Assembly: GCA_027943335.1 (NCBI GenBank)
Contig: BSBK01000763.1
Coordinates: 495,501 to 559,500, forward strand
Direction: 5' to 3'
DNA from: Chamaecyparis obtusa
Lineage: Eukaryota; Streptophyta; Pinopsida; Cupressales; Cupressaceae
Length of the DNA stretch: 64,000 nt
In this document: positions 1-10,553 of the stretch, in pieces
How positions within the stretch are numbered: the first letter of the stretch is position 1
How the letters are laid out: each line of letters begins with the position of its first letter
Notes under the pieces: model-generated
Seen by the model: only the letters and a program-made list of their open reading frames with translations
What the model was told of the DNA's origin: nothing
Databases searched by the model: none
Position numbers and translations under genes: made by a program

Positions 1-245
1 TTTAATAGAGTTATTGTAATAGTAAGGGTATGTGTAGGATCATGGTATGCCAAAAAGTGGCGATGTGAAAAAAACTTATTTTCACTCGTCCAAAAGCGCA
101 CAAATAGATTTGTTGACTTTTTGGTAGGCCTGGGTGTCAGTACACCTGGCCAAACCAAAAGCCAAACCTGAAGGCATTATTGGATATCTGATAATATCAG
201 ATATCTGATATTTGCCAGTGAATATAAATCACTATACCCAGCCGT

Positions 246-278
246 GTTCAACATTTTTTCATTCAAAAAATGTTGAAC
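246..278. repeat. Perfect 14-bp hairpin, 5-nt loop
   Basis: Arm GTTCAACATTTTTT (246-259) is the exact reverse complement of AAAAAATGTTGAAC (265-278), with loop CATTC. It lies in the leader of the unidentified element, between the terminus and ORF1. Function unknown. The arm ends in a T run, so a transcript would form a stem followed by no poly-U tail, which does not fit a terminator. Confidence 0.85.
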
Positions 279-280
279 GC

Positions 281-346
281 AGCTAGGCTTTCAGATATCC
301 GGTCCCATATCCCAGCTAGGCTTTCGGATATCCGGTCCCATATCCC
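281..346. repeat. 33-bp direct repeat, two copies
   Basis: Units 281-313 and 314-346 differ at one base. Each contains the palindrome core GATATCC followed by GGTCCCATATCCC. GATATC or GGTACC-type palindromes also occur at the matching place in the related segments R (25500-25535) and R-prime (42650-42665). Confidence 0.85.
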
Positions 347-530
347 CTATCTGATATTTCCCAAATTGCTTGGGTAAGTTTAGCTTCTATTTTTTATTGT
401 TTTTATTGTTTTTTGTTATTTTTAAATATAAATATATAGTTTTTTATATAAAAATTAGGGTAGCAATGAGTTTTTGTATTGTTTTTAAAAATCCATTGTA
501 ATTATCTTTTTTTTTTCATTTCTATCAGAC

Positions 531-2610
531 ATGGAATCAAAAAACCCTCCTAATGATCCCACAAACAATCCAAACCCACCTCCCAACAATCCCCCACCTC
601 CAGAAGATGTACCTATCAAAAACCTTCATTATTTAGAATATCTAATAGGAGATAATCTAAATGAACTTAGAGGATTGGAAACTACATATGCCAATATCCC
701 CACATTGCACCCCATGTTTATGATATTGAACACAATAATTTAAAACATGGAGAAATTGACACAACAACATAATGCTGCACTTCTTTGGCGTGATTCCATG
801 CACGCCCAGTTTGACGATGGGCTTGATTATGATGAAGTCATGAACCTAAATATAAAAAAACATGACATAGCTAATCTTTTTGTGGATCCTAAAACTGGTC
901 TAAAAGTAGACCCTAAAAAAACTAAGTTGTCAATTAAATGGTGCATAAATAGTGCAATAAGTGACAAATTTTGGGACCATTGGTGGATGGTTTTTGATAG
1001 ACCATCTCACAACAATTTGGATGTCCCATTTTATTTTCTTAGAAAATTGTATGCTGAATTTGTGCTTGGTCACAAGGTGGATTATTGGAGTATGAGACAG
1101 AACTAGGGTGTAGGTTTAGGTGCTCCATAAGATAGGCCATCGTCACAATGGGTGAAATACTGCACATATGTCCCCCCTCCCAAGATTTCACCACCTCCCA
1201 CAGTGCAGCATCTAGACATTATTGTTGAGGCCGGCTCATAGACTATTCGAGCCATTCACATGTTGAGTGATCTATTGGTTACGTAGAGCATGACATTGTT
1301 GCCTCCTCATCCTGATGCTTTTAGTGCTTCCATGAGCTCACATGTTTGTGTGGCCCACACTTGTGTTATATGCAAGAATATTTGTCTTGGTCCCTTGACT
1401 GATAGTGATACATATAGTTTTAGCTTCGATGGGGATGACTCTACACAGCACACTACAGGCACTGAAGCAGCTCATGGAGATGTGCATCAGGAGCCTATAG
1501 TGCCATGGACTCCCACTATTATGGTAAGGGTAAACCATTCACTTTTTACATTGTTTTAAAATTTTATTGTTCGTATTTTTAGTATAATTTCCTTATAATA
1601 ATTTCCCACTTATGTCTTTTTATGTGTTACATTTATGTTCAATTGATGACAGAGGAGGAGATGGCATAGGTGGAGGGGTCCACGCTTTTAGCCATGTCAT
1701 TTGGTCTTGACTCTTCCATGGTACATATGTTTTAATGTACTCATTGGTTTCCTTTTAAATTATGATAATAGTATATGTACATTGTTTTTTAATTTTTATG
1801 ATCATCTTTTACATACTGATGTAGGTGTCACCAGTTGCCACCGAGGGGCAATGTGAGGGGGTGCAGGTCTCAGCTATTGATAAAGGAAAGGTAATTAAGT
1901 AATTTAGTTTGTTTATGCATACATGTATACTTGTCAATTATGCGTACTCATTTTTAATTTACATGGTTTATTTGACAAAGAGTGGCATGTGATGACGTCG
2001 TGAGACCCTATCATCATGATAGAGTCACAGGCATATCCATTCGGAGTGATAGCTGCATGGTATGTACATTTCTAAAGTTATTTGTGTGTATTTTTCTATC
2101 AAGTATATATAATATGGTCAAGTTATGATAATATGAAGTATCTATTTGACTTTTGTAGGTCACTCCTAGTTTGAGGGAGCCAGAATGGAAAGGGTTTGTA
2201 TCGCCGATGACTCAACCAACAATCCCTGAAGAAAGGTCAACAGAGGTAAGTTTTAATGTTAATTTAGTTATTTTGTAAACATATATTTCCTACCAAGTTT
2301 TTAACATTAAATAATATAACTCATAGATCAATCTCATGTTCGTAAACATATACAGGTGGGAGTTGTCATTGGTGGCACTATTCCTACGCTACCTATAAGG
2401 ACATATATTAGGTCTCCTACCCGTGGGAGGAGATAGAGAGGCGAGGTATATGAGAGTTCAATTTTAGTTTAAATTTTATTTATTATTGTTGACTATGATT
2501 CTGAATTTTAATCTAACTTGGGGTTTCACTTTTGTGTTTGAATGCAGGATCCATTAGAGCTGAAGAGTACTTCAAAGAGGCTCCATTTTGATGATCCACC
2601 AGTAGAATAG
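531..2610 (+). pseudogene. Unidentified element ORF1, spliced, decayed (copy A)
   Basis: A Pro/Asn-rich N-terminus from the ATG at 531 leads into one reading frame that runs to about 1523. It is broken by a TAA at 741-743, a TAG at 1104-1106 and a few later stops. The core at 972-1103 (W-W-M-V-F-D-R-P, then F-Y-F-L-R-K-L-Y) recurs as W-Y-M-V-L-D-Q-P and L-Y-F-L-R-K-L-Y on the minus strand near 57300, so this is a real protein family. After a GTAAGG donor at 1524 there are short exons with good splice sites: about 1653-1720, 1825-1890, 1981-2059, 2159-2245, 2356-2445 and 2548-2610. Exons of 66, 87 and 90 bp are whole codon numbers and join in phase 0. The last ends at TAG 2608-2610. I do not recognise the domain. 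Two of the later exons carry indels or stops. Confidence 0.5.
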
Positions 2611-3282
2611 GATGTCCTAGAAATATTTGTAGTTGAACTTCTTATTTTGAGATGTCATATGACATATTTTGAGATGGCGTATGCCACATTGTATCTAGAT
2701 ATGTCAACATATAATCATGAGGACATAATTATTGTTCATTTTGATATATATATGAAACTTGATATTCGATCCAATTTGTTAATTGTGTGTTCATTTATTC
2801 ATTGTTAGTATGTAAATATGCTTGTGTGTATGTACTCTTGTGTACAATTTATGCCTTAAGTATATTCATGTATATTCAAGTACAATATTCATAACCTAAA
2901 TTCATGTGTATGGGCTATGTGCATGACTTAAGTGAATTCATGTTGTATGCTTTATAATTATGTGCTACATGTATGCTTCATGACTTAAGAAAATTTATGT
3001 GTACGCTTTATGTGCTACGTGTGTTCACACATGTAATTCATCATTTGAGGTATATAAGGATATCTATTAAAGTGGTTTCAAAGTTTGTAGACTTACCTTT
3101 TACTCCCAATGGCTAAAAGACTTCAAACTAGCCTAATTACATAATCAAACATCCTTTTGGCAATAATCAAACACCCTTTTGGCCATATAAAAACATATTG
3201 GTCTTTTGGATAAAATATTAGTACTCTGTCTGTACCCCTGCAAATACACTAGGAACACCTAAGAAACATGGTCTTGTAGGAT
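2611..3282. other. AT-rich non-coding stretch
   Basis: No convincing ORF. Loosely repeated phrases built on ATGACTTAAG and TTTATGTGCTACRTGT occur between about 2850 and 3030, and CAAACAYCCTTTTGGC is duplicated near 3147-3180. It may be the 3-prime untranslated part of the element starting at 26. Confidence 0.5.
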
Positions 3283-5829
3283 TGTCAATACCTCTCATGA
3301 GGTCTGAGTTATGAGGTTTGATAGTTTGCTCAACAATCATGCTTAGTGCAACTTTCAACTGACCCTCACTGCAAGTTTTGGCATCGAGCGAGACTGGCAT
3401 GCCAAATTCAAACAAATTTGAATGTCCCAAAATGGAGAGAGGTTATTGTAGGCCTCAAAAATTCTATCTTGTAGCATCTCACAAATCTCCAATACCTCTC
3501 ACGGGGTCTGAGTTATGAGCCTCGAAAGTTCGCTACCCAATTGTGCTTAGTGCACCTTGGGGACACTTTGGTCAGGCGTGGTCTGGAGCGTTCTACTGAC
3601 TTAGTGGTCAAAAAGGGGTTGTGCTTAGCATTTACCTGCCCAACTAGAGCTAATGGCGTAGTCCATTTAGTGCCAAGACAAACGGTTTGGAAGTAATCCA
3701 TTGGTGCAACTTTCAACTGACCCTTACTGCAAGTTTTGGCATCGAGCGAGACTAGCATGCAAAATTAAAAAAAATTTGAATCTCCCAGAACAGAGAGAGG
3801 TTATTGTAGGCCTCAAAAATGCCATCCTATAGAATCTCATGGATCTCTGATACCTCTCATAGGGTTCAAGTTACAAGCCTTAAAAGTTCACTACCTAATT
3901 GTGCTTAGTGCACCTTGGGGACACTTTGGTTTGGCGTGGTCCGGAATGTTCTGCTGACTTAGTGGTCAAAATGGGGTTGTTCCTAATGTTTACCCACCCA
4001 GCTAGAGCTAATGGCATAGTCCATTTGGTGCTAGGACAAATGATTTGGAAGTAATCCATTGGTGCAACTTTCAACTGACCCTCACTGCAAGTTTTGGCCT
4101 TGAGCGAGACTCGCGTGCCAAATTCAAATAAATTTGAATCTCCTAGAATAGAGAGAGGTTATTGTAGGCCTCAGAAATTTCATCATGTAGCATCTCATGG
4201 ATCTCTAATACCTCTCATGGGGTCCAAGTTACGAGGCTTGAAAGTTCACTGCCCAATCTTGCTTAGTGCACCTTGGGGACACTTTGGTTCGGCGTGGTCT
4301 GAAATGTTTTGCTAACTCAATGGTTGAAATGAGGTTGTTCCTAGCATTTACCTATAGAACCAGAGCTAATGACATAGTTTGTTTGGTGCCAGGATGAATG
4401 GTTTGGAAGTAATCCATTGGTGCAACTTTCAGTTGACCCTCACTACAAGTTTTGGTATCGAGCGAGACTCACGTGCCAAATTCAAACAAATTTAAATCTC
4501 CTAGAATAGAGAGAGGTTATTGCAGACCTCAAAAATGACATCCTATAGCATCTCATAGATCTTTGATACTTCTCATGGGGTCTGAGTTACGAGGCTCAAA
4601 AGTTTTCTGCCCAATTGTGCTTAGTGCACCTTGGGGACACTTTGGTCAAGCGTGGTCCGGAACGTTCTACTGACTCAGTGGTCGAAATGGGGTTGTGCCT
4701 AGTGTTTACCCACCCAACCAGAGCTAATGGCATAGTCCATTTAGTGTCAGGATGAATGGTTTGGAAGTAATCCATTGGTGCAACTTTCAACTGACCCTCA
4801 CTGCAAGTTTTGGCATCGAGCGAGACAAGAGTGCCAAATCTGAACAAATTTGAATCTCCCAGAATGGAGAGAGGTTATTGTAGGCCTCAAAAATCTCATC
4901 CTTTAGCATCTCATAGATCTTTGATATCTCTCATGGGGTCCAAGTTATGAGGCTCGAAAGTTCATTGCCCAATCATGCTTAGTGCACCTTGGGGACACTT
5001 TGGTCCGACGTGGTCTGGAACGTTCTGCTGACTCAGTGGTTGAAACAGGGTTGTTCCTAGCATTTAACCACCCAATAAAAGCTAATGGTGCAGTCCATTT
5101 GGTGCTAAGATGAACGGTTTGGAAGTAATCTATTGGTGCAACTTTCAACTGACCCTCATTGTAAGTTTTGGCATCGAGTGAGACTCGCATGCCAAATTAA
5201 AAAAGAATTGAATCTCCCAGAATGGAGAGAGGTTATTGTAGGCCTCAAAAATTTCATCCTATAGCATCTCATGGATCTTCAATACCTCTCATAGGGTCTG
5301 AGTTACAAGGCTCAAAAGTTTACTGCCCAATCGTGCTTAGTGCACCTTGGGGACACTTTGGTCCGGTGTGGTCTGGAATGATTTGCTAACTCAGTGGTTG
5401 AAATGAGGTTGTGCCTAGTGTTTAACCACCCAACCGGAGCTAATGGTGTAGTCCATTAAGTGCTGAGATGAATGGTTTGGAAGTAATCCATTGGTGCAAC
5501 TTTCAACTGACCCTCACTGCAAGTTTTGGCATCGAGCGAGACTCGCGTGCCAAATTCAAACAAATTTGAATCTCCCAGAATGGAGAGAGGTTATTATAGG
5601 TCTCAAAAAAATTGTCTTGTAGCATCTCATGGATCTCTAATACCTCTCACAAGGTTTGAGTTACGAGCCTCAAAAGTTCACTGCCCAATCATGCTTAGTG
5701 CACCTTGGGGACACTTTAGTCTGGCGTGGTCTGGAATGTTCTGTTGACTCAATGGTTGAAATGAGGTTGTGCCTAGCATTTACCCACCCAACCAGAGCTA
5801 ATGGTGTAGTCCATTTGATGCTAGGATGC
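3283..5829. repeat. Tandem array, exact 358-bp period, about 7 copies
   Basis: The phrase TTGGTGCAACTTTCA (or close variants) starts at 3701, 4059, 4417, 4775, 5133 and 5491, that is every 358 bases without exception. Unit identity is high and no indel has accumulated across six periods. The first unit (from 3283) is shortened: it jumps from GCTTAGTGCA straight to ACTTTCAACT near 3350, skipping about 250 bases between two places that share GTGCA. The last unit stops near 5829. Open frames of 70-83 codons appear on both strands, but they recur with the period and change with single-base differences, so I read them as chance. I do not recognise the satellite. Confidence 0.9.
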
Positions 5830-6132
5830 AATCCTTGAACACTATCCCTTCACCAGGGAATCATCATTTTACTTTGGACACATTTCACCAATTTTGACTC
5901 AATGACTCCAACTATTACATCATTTGACGATACAAATGTAATGGAATTAAGACAATAGAAATGTAGGGATACAAAATTAAGATGATACAAATTATATAAG
6001 GATACAACATTCATAGTAAGGAAACACATTTTTTGCGCTTTACATGGCATTAAGATGATACAAATGTGAGCTTTTAATATTTGCAAATCAACCTCATGGG
6101 CTCTTTTATATTTCTAATTTTGCATCTAATTT
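5830..6132. other. Non-coding, AT-rich
   Basis: Contains imperfect repeats of GATACAAAT and AAGATGATACAAAT between 5930 and 6065. No coding potential that I can support. Confidence 0.5.
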
Positions 6133-6335
6133 TTTATATACAAAATTTGGCATCTAAATATGCACATTACATTTGATTGTTGTTTTTATATACAAAATTT
6201 GGCATCTAAATATGCACATTACATTCGATTGTTGTTTTTATATACAAAATTTGGCATCTAACTACGCACATTACATTCGATTGTTGGTTTTATATACAAA
6301 ATTTGACATCTAAATATGCAAATTACACAACTATA
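6133..6335. repeat. 52-bp tandem repeat, about 3.8 copies
   Basis: CAAAATTTGGCATCTAA (or a variant) starts at 6141, 6193, 6245 and 6297, an exact 52-bp period. Each unit contains GCACATTACATTCGATTG, the last copy being more diverged. A further isolated TTGGCATCTAAATATGCAAA at about 6421 suggests the array was once longer or was interrupted. Confidence 0.85.
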
Positions 6336-6475
6336 TATAAAAAATAAGTGTCCTTTCCGCTCCAATCCCTGCATTCGGAAGGCAGAAGAAAAGTTAATAG
6401 AGAATATAAGAAGTGCCCTTTTGGCATCTAAATATGCAAATTATAGAACTATATTTTAACTTGAGTTGAACTTAC

Positions 6476-7069
6476 CTATTGAAGTGTGCCTGAAGGGTCA
6501 TCTCTTTGCTTGAGAGTATTCAGTATTGCTTCATGATCATCAATACTAATAGTCCAAAGTTCCTTTGTCTTTGATTTTCCTTGATGTTTCAACAACTTAA
6601 CATTGGCTGCTATAACAAGGTGTGAATACATGAGAGTATTTTTGTGCTTCTCATAGTCTTCAAACGAAGGAATGCCATTATTTCTAATCATATATGTGTG
6701 CAACCATGTTCCCGCAACAACATGTGATCCTATTGGATATGTGAACATATCATCATCTGTTGTCGGTTGTGCAAGTTTTTGCTTTCCTCATACACAACGT
6801 GCTAACTAGTAATCTGATCTCTCATCATTCGCTTCTGGTGCAACCAATGCAAAAACATGTCCTAGCTATGGAAGATCTAAAAGATGTTCGTAGTGAAGTG
6901 AACAATCCATGTCATCATTTATTACAAAGATTGTGAAAGATAAAGGAGTAAGATAATGTGGAACCCATGTGTCAACCCACTCACTTGACTCACATTGATC
7001 CCAATCACACTGAAGACAACTCAAACAATAACAAGCTGACTCTCATGTCCAAATTGTCCATGTACCAGC
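6476..7069 (-). pseudogene. Decayed ORF of unknown family, 3' part, split by retrotransposon
   Basis: Read on the minus strand, one frame runs from 7069 down to the stop at 6476-6478, with stops at 7043-7045 (TGA), 6866-6868 (TAG), 6806-6808 (TAG) and 6788-6790 (TGA). The sense between the stops looks like protein: C-L-Q-C-D-W-D-Q-C, then E-W-V-D-T-W-V-P, G-H-V-F-A-L-V-A-P-E-A-N, and T-Y-P-I-G-S-H-V-V-A-G-T-W-L. The Cys-rich start could be a metal-binding patch. The frame continues without shift at 20586 on the far side of the retrotransposon at 7070-20580. I cannot name the family. It may belong to the same transposable element as ORF1 at 531, facing it, but nothing proves that. Confidence 0.5.
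7065..7069. repeat. Target-site duplication CCAGC, left copy
   Basis: CCAGC at 7065-7069 directly precedes the LTR start TGATGAG at 7070 and is repeated at 20581-20585 directly after the LTR end CCAGTCA at 20580. A perfect 5-bp duplication is what Ty3/gypsy integrases make and shows that these two ends belong to one insertion. Confidence 0.95.
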
Positions 7070-7222
7070 TGATGAGACAATATTATGGAGTGTTTTGTTT
7101 ATGATTTTCTAGGCACAAACTTGAATATCTTATGGTTTTCATGAACATTATACAGTCTTTCATGTTTCTAAGTTTTAGTTATATGTATATTTGACATTTA
7201 TGAAACTTAAGGACATGAATGG

Positions 7223-7271
<49 letters not shown>

Positions 7272-8297
7272 TGAATGTCATGATGGAATATGGTATCTTT
7301 CTTCTCTAGCTTTAATGGGTAGATCTCTTGCAGCTATATGACAAGGCCATGTTAGAATAGGGAAACTTATTATAATCTCTACCTTGGATTCTATTGTGTT
7401 AACCTTTTGTAGGAAGAATAAGTCAGCAAGGAGCATGTACTTAAGGATGAGTGGGTCTTTTAAGGCAGATAACTATTTTAGATGATCAATCATAGCTCCA
7501 CTCCTTCCATCACTTTGTAGTTGCTGATTCAGTCCAAGTTAATCTAGTTGCCGCTGTTCCTATATTCTTGCAGCAATAAAAGTGGCTTATCTTCTTGCGT
7601 GAATGGTGCTGTCATTCATATAACTGAAGTTGTTATGATCTATAATGAAGGATCTAGTTTATAGGAGTTCTGTTTTCCTAGTTGCTTTTAAATAAGTTGG
7701 AAGTGTTGATTCCAAGTTAGTTAGTCTTTTTGAGAATTTCATATTGTAACCAGTGATAGAGTAAAAGATACTTTGATAATCTATTGTACTTATGTTTTAT
7801 TGAATGAATATATGACAAATCTTCATTTCAATCTTTGAGTTATAATTCATTCATACTTTCATGGGGGCCCACACGGGAGATGAATTATCTATTCATGTTT
7901 TAGTAGGATTCAATTTAGTTTCTTCAAGTTGTTAAGTACTGTTGTTCCTGTAGCCACTGGTAGCAGAACCATTGACTGTTTCTTGAGGCATAAGTTTACT
8001 TCTCAAGCATTATCTATTTACTGTTAAGTTTGTTTCCTGCAAGATGAGGTTAATCAGTAGTTTTAGTTTCTAGTATAAGCTTCCTATAGCAATAGCTTTA
8101 CTTTAATAGTGATGACTATTGAGAAGAACTAAAGCATAAACTTTGTAGCCATCATCTCAAGTTCACGCTCTCGGATTGATACAATTAAATGAAGTCTAGC
8201 ATAATGTTCCAAGCAAAAACATGATGATTTGTAACAATGAATCACTGTTAAAGGATGTCCAATCCTTAGGTTTCTAGGATATTATTCTGACCAGTCA
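7070..8297 (+). repeat. 5' LTR of Tat-like element (LTR1), 1228 bp
   Basis: Starts TGATGAGACAATATTATGG and ends GACCAGTCA. It matches 19334-20580 along its whole length. It contains an (AC)n microsatellite at about 7225-7268, where the 3-prime LTR has (AT)n. It is closer to the internal partial LTR at 9421-10440 than to the 3-prime LTR at the positions I compared. Confidence 0.93.
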
Positions 8298-8301
8298 TTT
8301 T

Positions 8302-8319
8302 TGGCGCTGTTGCCAGGGA
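8302..8319 (+). other. Primer binding site, tRNA-Asp type (copy 1)
   Basis: TGGCGCTGTTGCCAGGGA lies 4 bases inside the 5-prime LTR. It is the complement, with two mismatches, of the 3-prime acceptor end of plant tRNA-Asp (TGGCGCCGTTGCCGGGG). This primer class is known from Athila/Tat retrotransposons. Confidence 0.8.
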
Positions 8320-8410
8320 TGGCGTCAATTTAGTTCGACCCTAAAAGTCATTAAGTTAGTTTCATTCTACATAATTTTGCATGCATAGGTGTAGGGATCA
8401 TATTGGGTGA

Positions 8411-9410
8411 TTCCTACCTAATCTTAATCAGGAAGAACCATTTGAGGAAACCCAATTAGAAATCCCACATCAAGAAGAACCGTTTGAGAACGTGTTTGCT
8501 GATGCTTTTGATCACTTGCCTTCACCGCCATCATTTGAGGAGTCTTACCATTTAAATTCCCTCTTTGCTTTCCTTGAATATTTAGATAATGCAATGGCTC
8601 ATCCTACCTTCCCTTTTCCTATTCCTACTCAGCAAGGTAACCAGAATCTAAAGAGCATTCCTGCAGCCACACTTCCTAAATTCTATGGACTCATCATAGA
8701 GGATTCATAAACATTCCTCTTTGAATTTGATGTCCTTTGTAGAAGCTATGATTACACCACTGACGGCCATAAGCTCAAATTATTTCCTTCCACCTTAAAG
8801 GAGGCTGCTCTATGGTGGTTTATGAGTTTGGGTGCTGATGCTATAGTAGATTAGAATGCAATGTACACCCTATTTCTTGAGAGGTATAAAGATTATTTCC
8901 GAGGAGGTGACTTAAAGGGAGATGACATATTTAAAATGTCATAGAAAGAGGATGAAACCCTGAAAGACTATGTCTCTAGGTTAATGTTTAGCCTGCAGCG
9001 AAACACACAACATGTGCCGAATGAAGAGTCTCAAAAGCATTTGTTTTTGATGGGTGTGAGTGATGGGAGTATAGAAGCCCTTAACCTTATGGCAGGGGGA
9101 GACATTACTTAGAAATCATAGGATGACATAAAGAACATATGTCTGAACTATTCAAGAGCCACTATCAAGAAAGGTAGAGGCTTGAGAGCCTTGCCTCACA
9201 AGTCTAATAGTGCAGGGGTGTCCAAAATGGAGTTATCCAATCTTTTATCAGATTTCAAGTAGGACATCATTAATGATGTCGCCACTCAATTGGACACAAT
9301 GCAAGCAAGGAGAAAGAAGGATGAAGTTGATGCAAAGCTAGTAGAGTACTGTCCACACTATCAGGAAAAGAAAAATAATTATCGGTGTAAGTCTGTTGCA
9401 AGCTTGGAGT
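8411..9410 (+). pseudogene. Truncated gag, copy 1 of the duplication
   Basis: One frame holds a retrotransposon gag core: L-P-K-F-Y-G-L, then F-E-F-D-V-L-C-R-S-Y, A-A-L-W-W-F and F-L-E-R-Y-K-D-Y-F. An acidic start repeats E-E-P-F-E twice. Stops include TAA 8708-8710, TAG in place of Trp near 8850, TAG near 8940, and TAG near 9258. No frameshift was found. The frame ends abruptly at 9410 where the second LTR copy begins after a 10-base filler. Three of the stops (8708, near 8940, near 9258) are also present in gag copy 2, so they existed before the duplication. Gag would form the virus-like particle. Confidence 0.8.
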
Positions 9411-9420
9411 ATGGTATCTT

Positions 9421-10440
9421 TCATGATGGAATATGGTATCTTTCTTCTCTAGCTTTAATGGGTAGATCTCTTGCAGCTATATGACAAGGCAATGTTAGAA
9501 TAGGGAAACTTATTATAATCTCTACCTTGGATTCTATTGTGTTAACCTTTTGTAGGAAGAATAAGTCAGCAAGGAGCATGTACTTAAGGATGAGTGGGTC
9601 TTTTAAGGGAGATAACTATTTCAGATGATCAATCATAGCTCCACTCCTTCCATCACTTTGTAGTTGCTGATTCAGTCCAAGTTAATCTAGTTGCCGCTGT
9701 TCCTATATTCTTGCAGCAATAAAAGTGGCTTATCTTCTTGCGTGAATGGTGCTGTCATTCATATAACTGAAGTTGTTATGATCTATAATGAAGGATCTAG
9801 TTTATAGGAGTTCTGTTTTCCTAGTTTCTTTTAAATAAGTTGGAAGTGTTGATTCCAAGTTAGTTAGTCTTTTTGAGAATTTCATATTGTAACCAGCGAT
9901 AGAGTAAAAGATACTTTGATAATCTATTGTACTTATGTTTTATTGAATGAATATATGAAAAATCTTCATTTCAATCTCTGAGTTATAATTCATTCATACT
10001 TTCATGGGGGCCCACATGGGAGATGAATTGTCTATTCATGTTTTAGTAGGATTCAGTTTAGTTTCTTCAAGTTGTTAAGTACTGTTGTTCCTGTAGCCAC
10101 TGGTAGCAGAACCATTGACTGTTTCCTGAGGCATAAGTTTACTTCTCAAGCATTATCTATTTACTGTTAAGTTTGTTTCCTGCAAGATGAGGTTAATCAG
10201 TAGTTTTAGTTTCTAGTATAAGCTTCCTATAGCAATAGCTTTACTTTAATAGTGATGACTATTGAGAAGAACTAAAGCATAAACTTTGCAGCCATCATCT
10301 CAAGTTCACACTCTCGGATTGATACAATTAAATGAAGTCTAGCATAATGTTCCAAGCAAAAACATGATGATTTGTAACAATGAATCACTGTTAAAGGATG
10401 TCCAATCCTTAGGTTTCTAGGATATTATTATGACCAGTCA
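9421..10440 (+). repeat. Internal partial LTR (LTR2) from tandem duplication
   Basis: Matches LTR1 from 7278 to its end at an offset of 2143 bases, lacking the first 208 bases and the microsatellite. The bases ATGGTATCTT at 9411-9420 between the gag break and this copy repeat those found 20 bases further on, as in templated filler. A primer binding site and second gag follow. Confidence 0.9.
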
Positions 10441-10444
10441 TTTT

Positions 10445-10462
10445 TGGCGCCATTGCCAGGGA
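10445..10462 (+). other. Primer binding site, tRNA-Asp type (copy 2)
   Basis: TGGCGCCATTGCCAGGGA, placed 4 bases after the end of LTR2 as in copy 1. It differs from copy 1 at two bases, both in the middle. Confidence 0.8.
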
Positions 10463-10553
10463 TGGTGTCAATTTAGTTCGACCCTAAAAGTCATTAAGTT
10501 AGTTTCATTCTACATAATTTTGCATGCATAGGTGTAGGGATCATATTGGGTGA

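Larger units (their letters stand above)
26..530 (+). mobile_element. 5' terminus and leader of unidentified element, copy A
   Basis: The sequence from 26 (GGGTATGTGTAGGATCATGG) to the AAGTGGC at 55-61 recurs in inverted form at 26327-26372, 43425-43470 and 58362-58398, so it marks the end of a transposable-element family. Between the terminus and the ORF at 531 lie GATATC-type palindromes (182-212), a perfect hairpin (246-278) and a 33-bp direct repeat (281-346). A TATA-like ATATAAAT is near 221. A likely leader intron runs from a GTAAGT donor at 374 to a pyrimidine-rich acceptor ending at 528, placing the ATG at 531 just after the splice site. The family is not one I can name. No target duplication could be checked because only 25 bases of flank are present. 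Confidence 0.55.

Noticed and set aside
3218..5838. Open frames of 60-83 codons on both strands in the 358-bp array
   Set aside because: They recur with the repeat period, begin and end with single-base differences, and match no domain.
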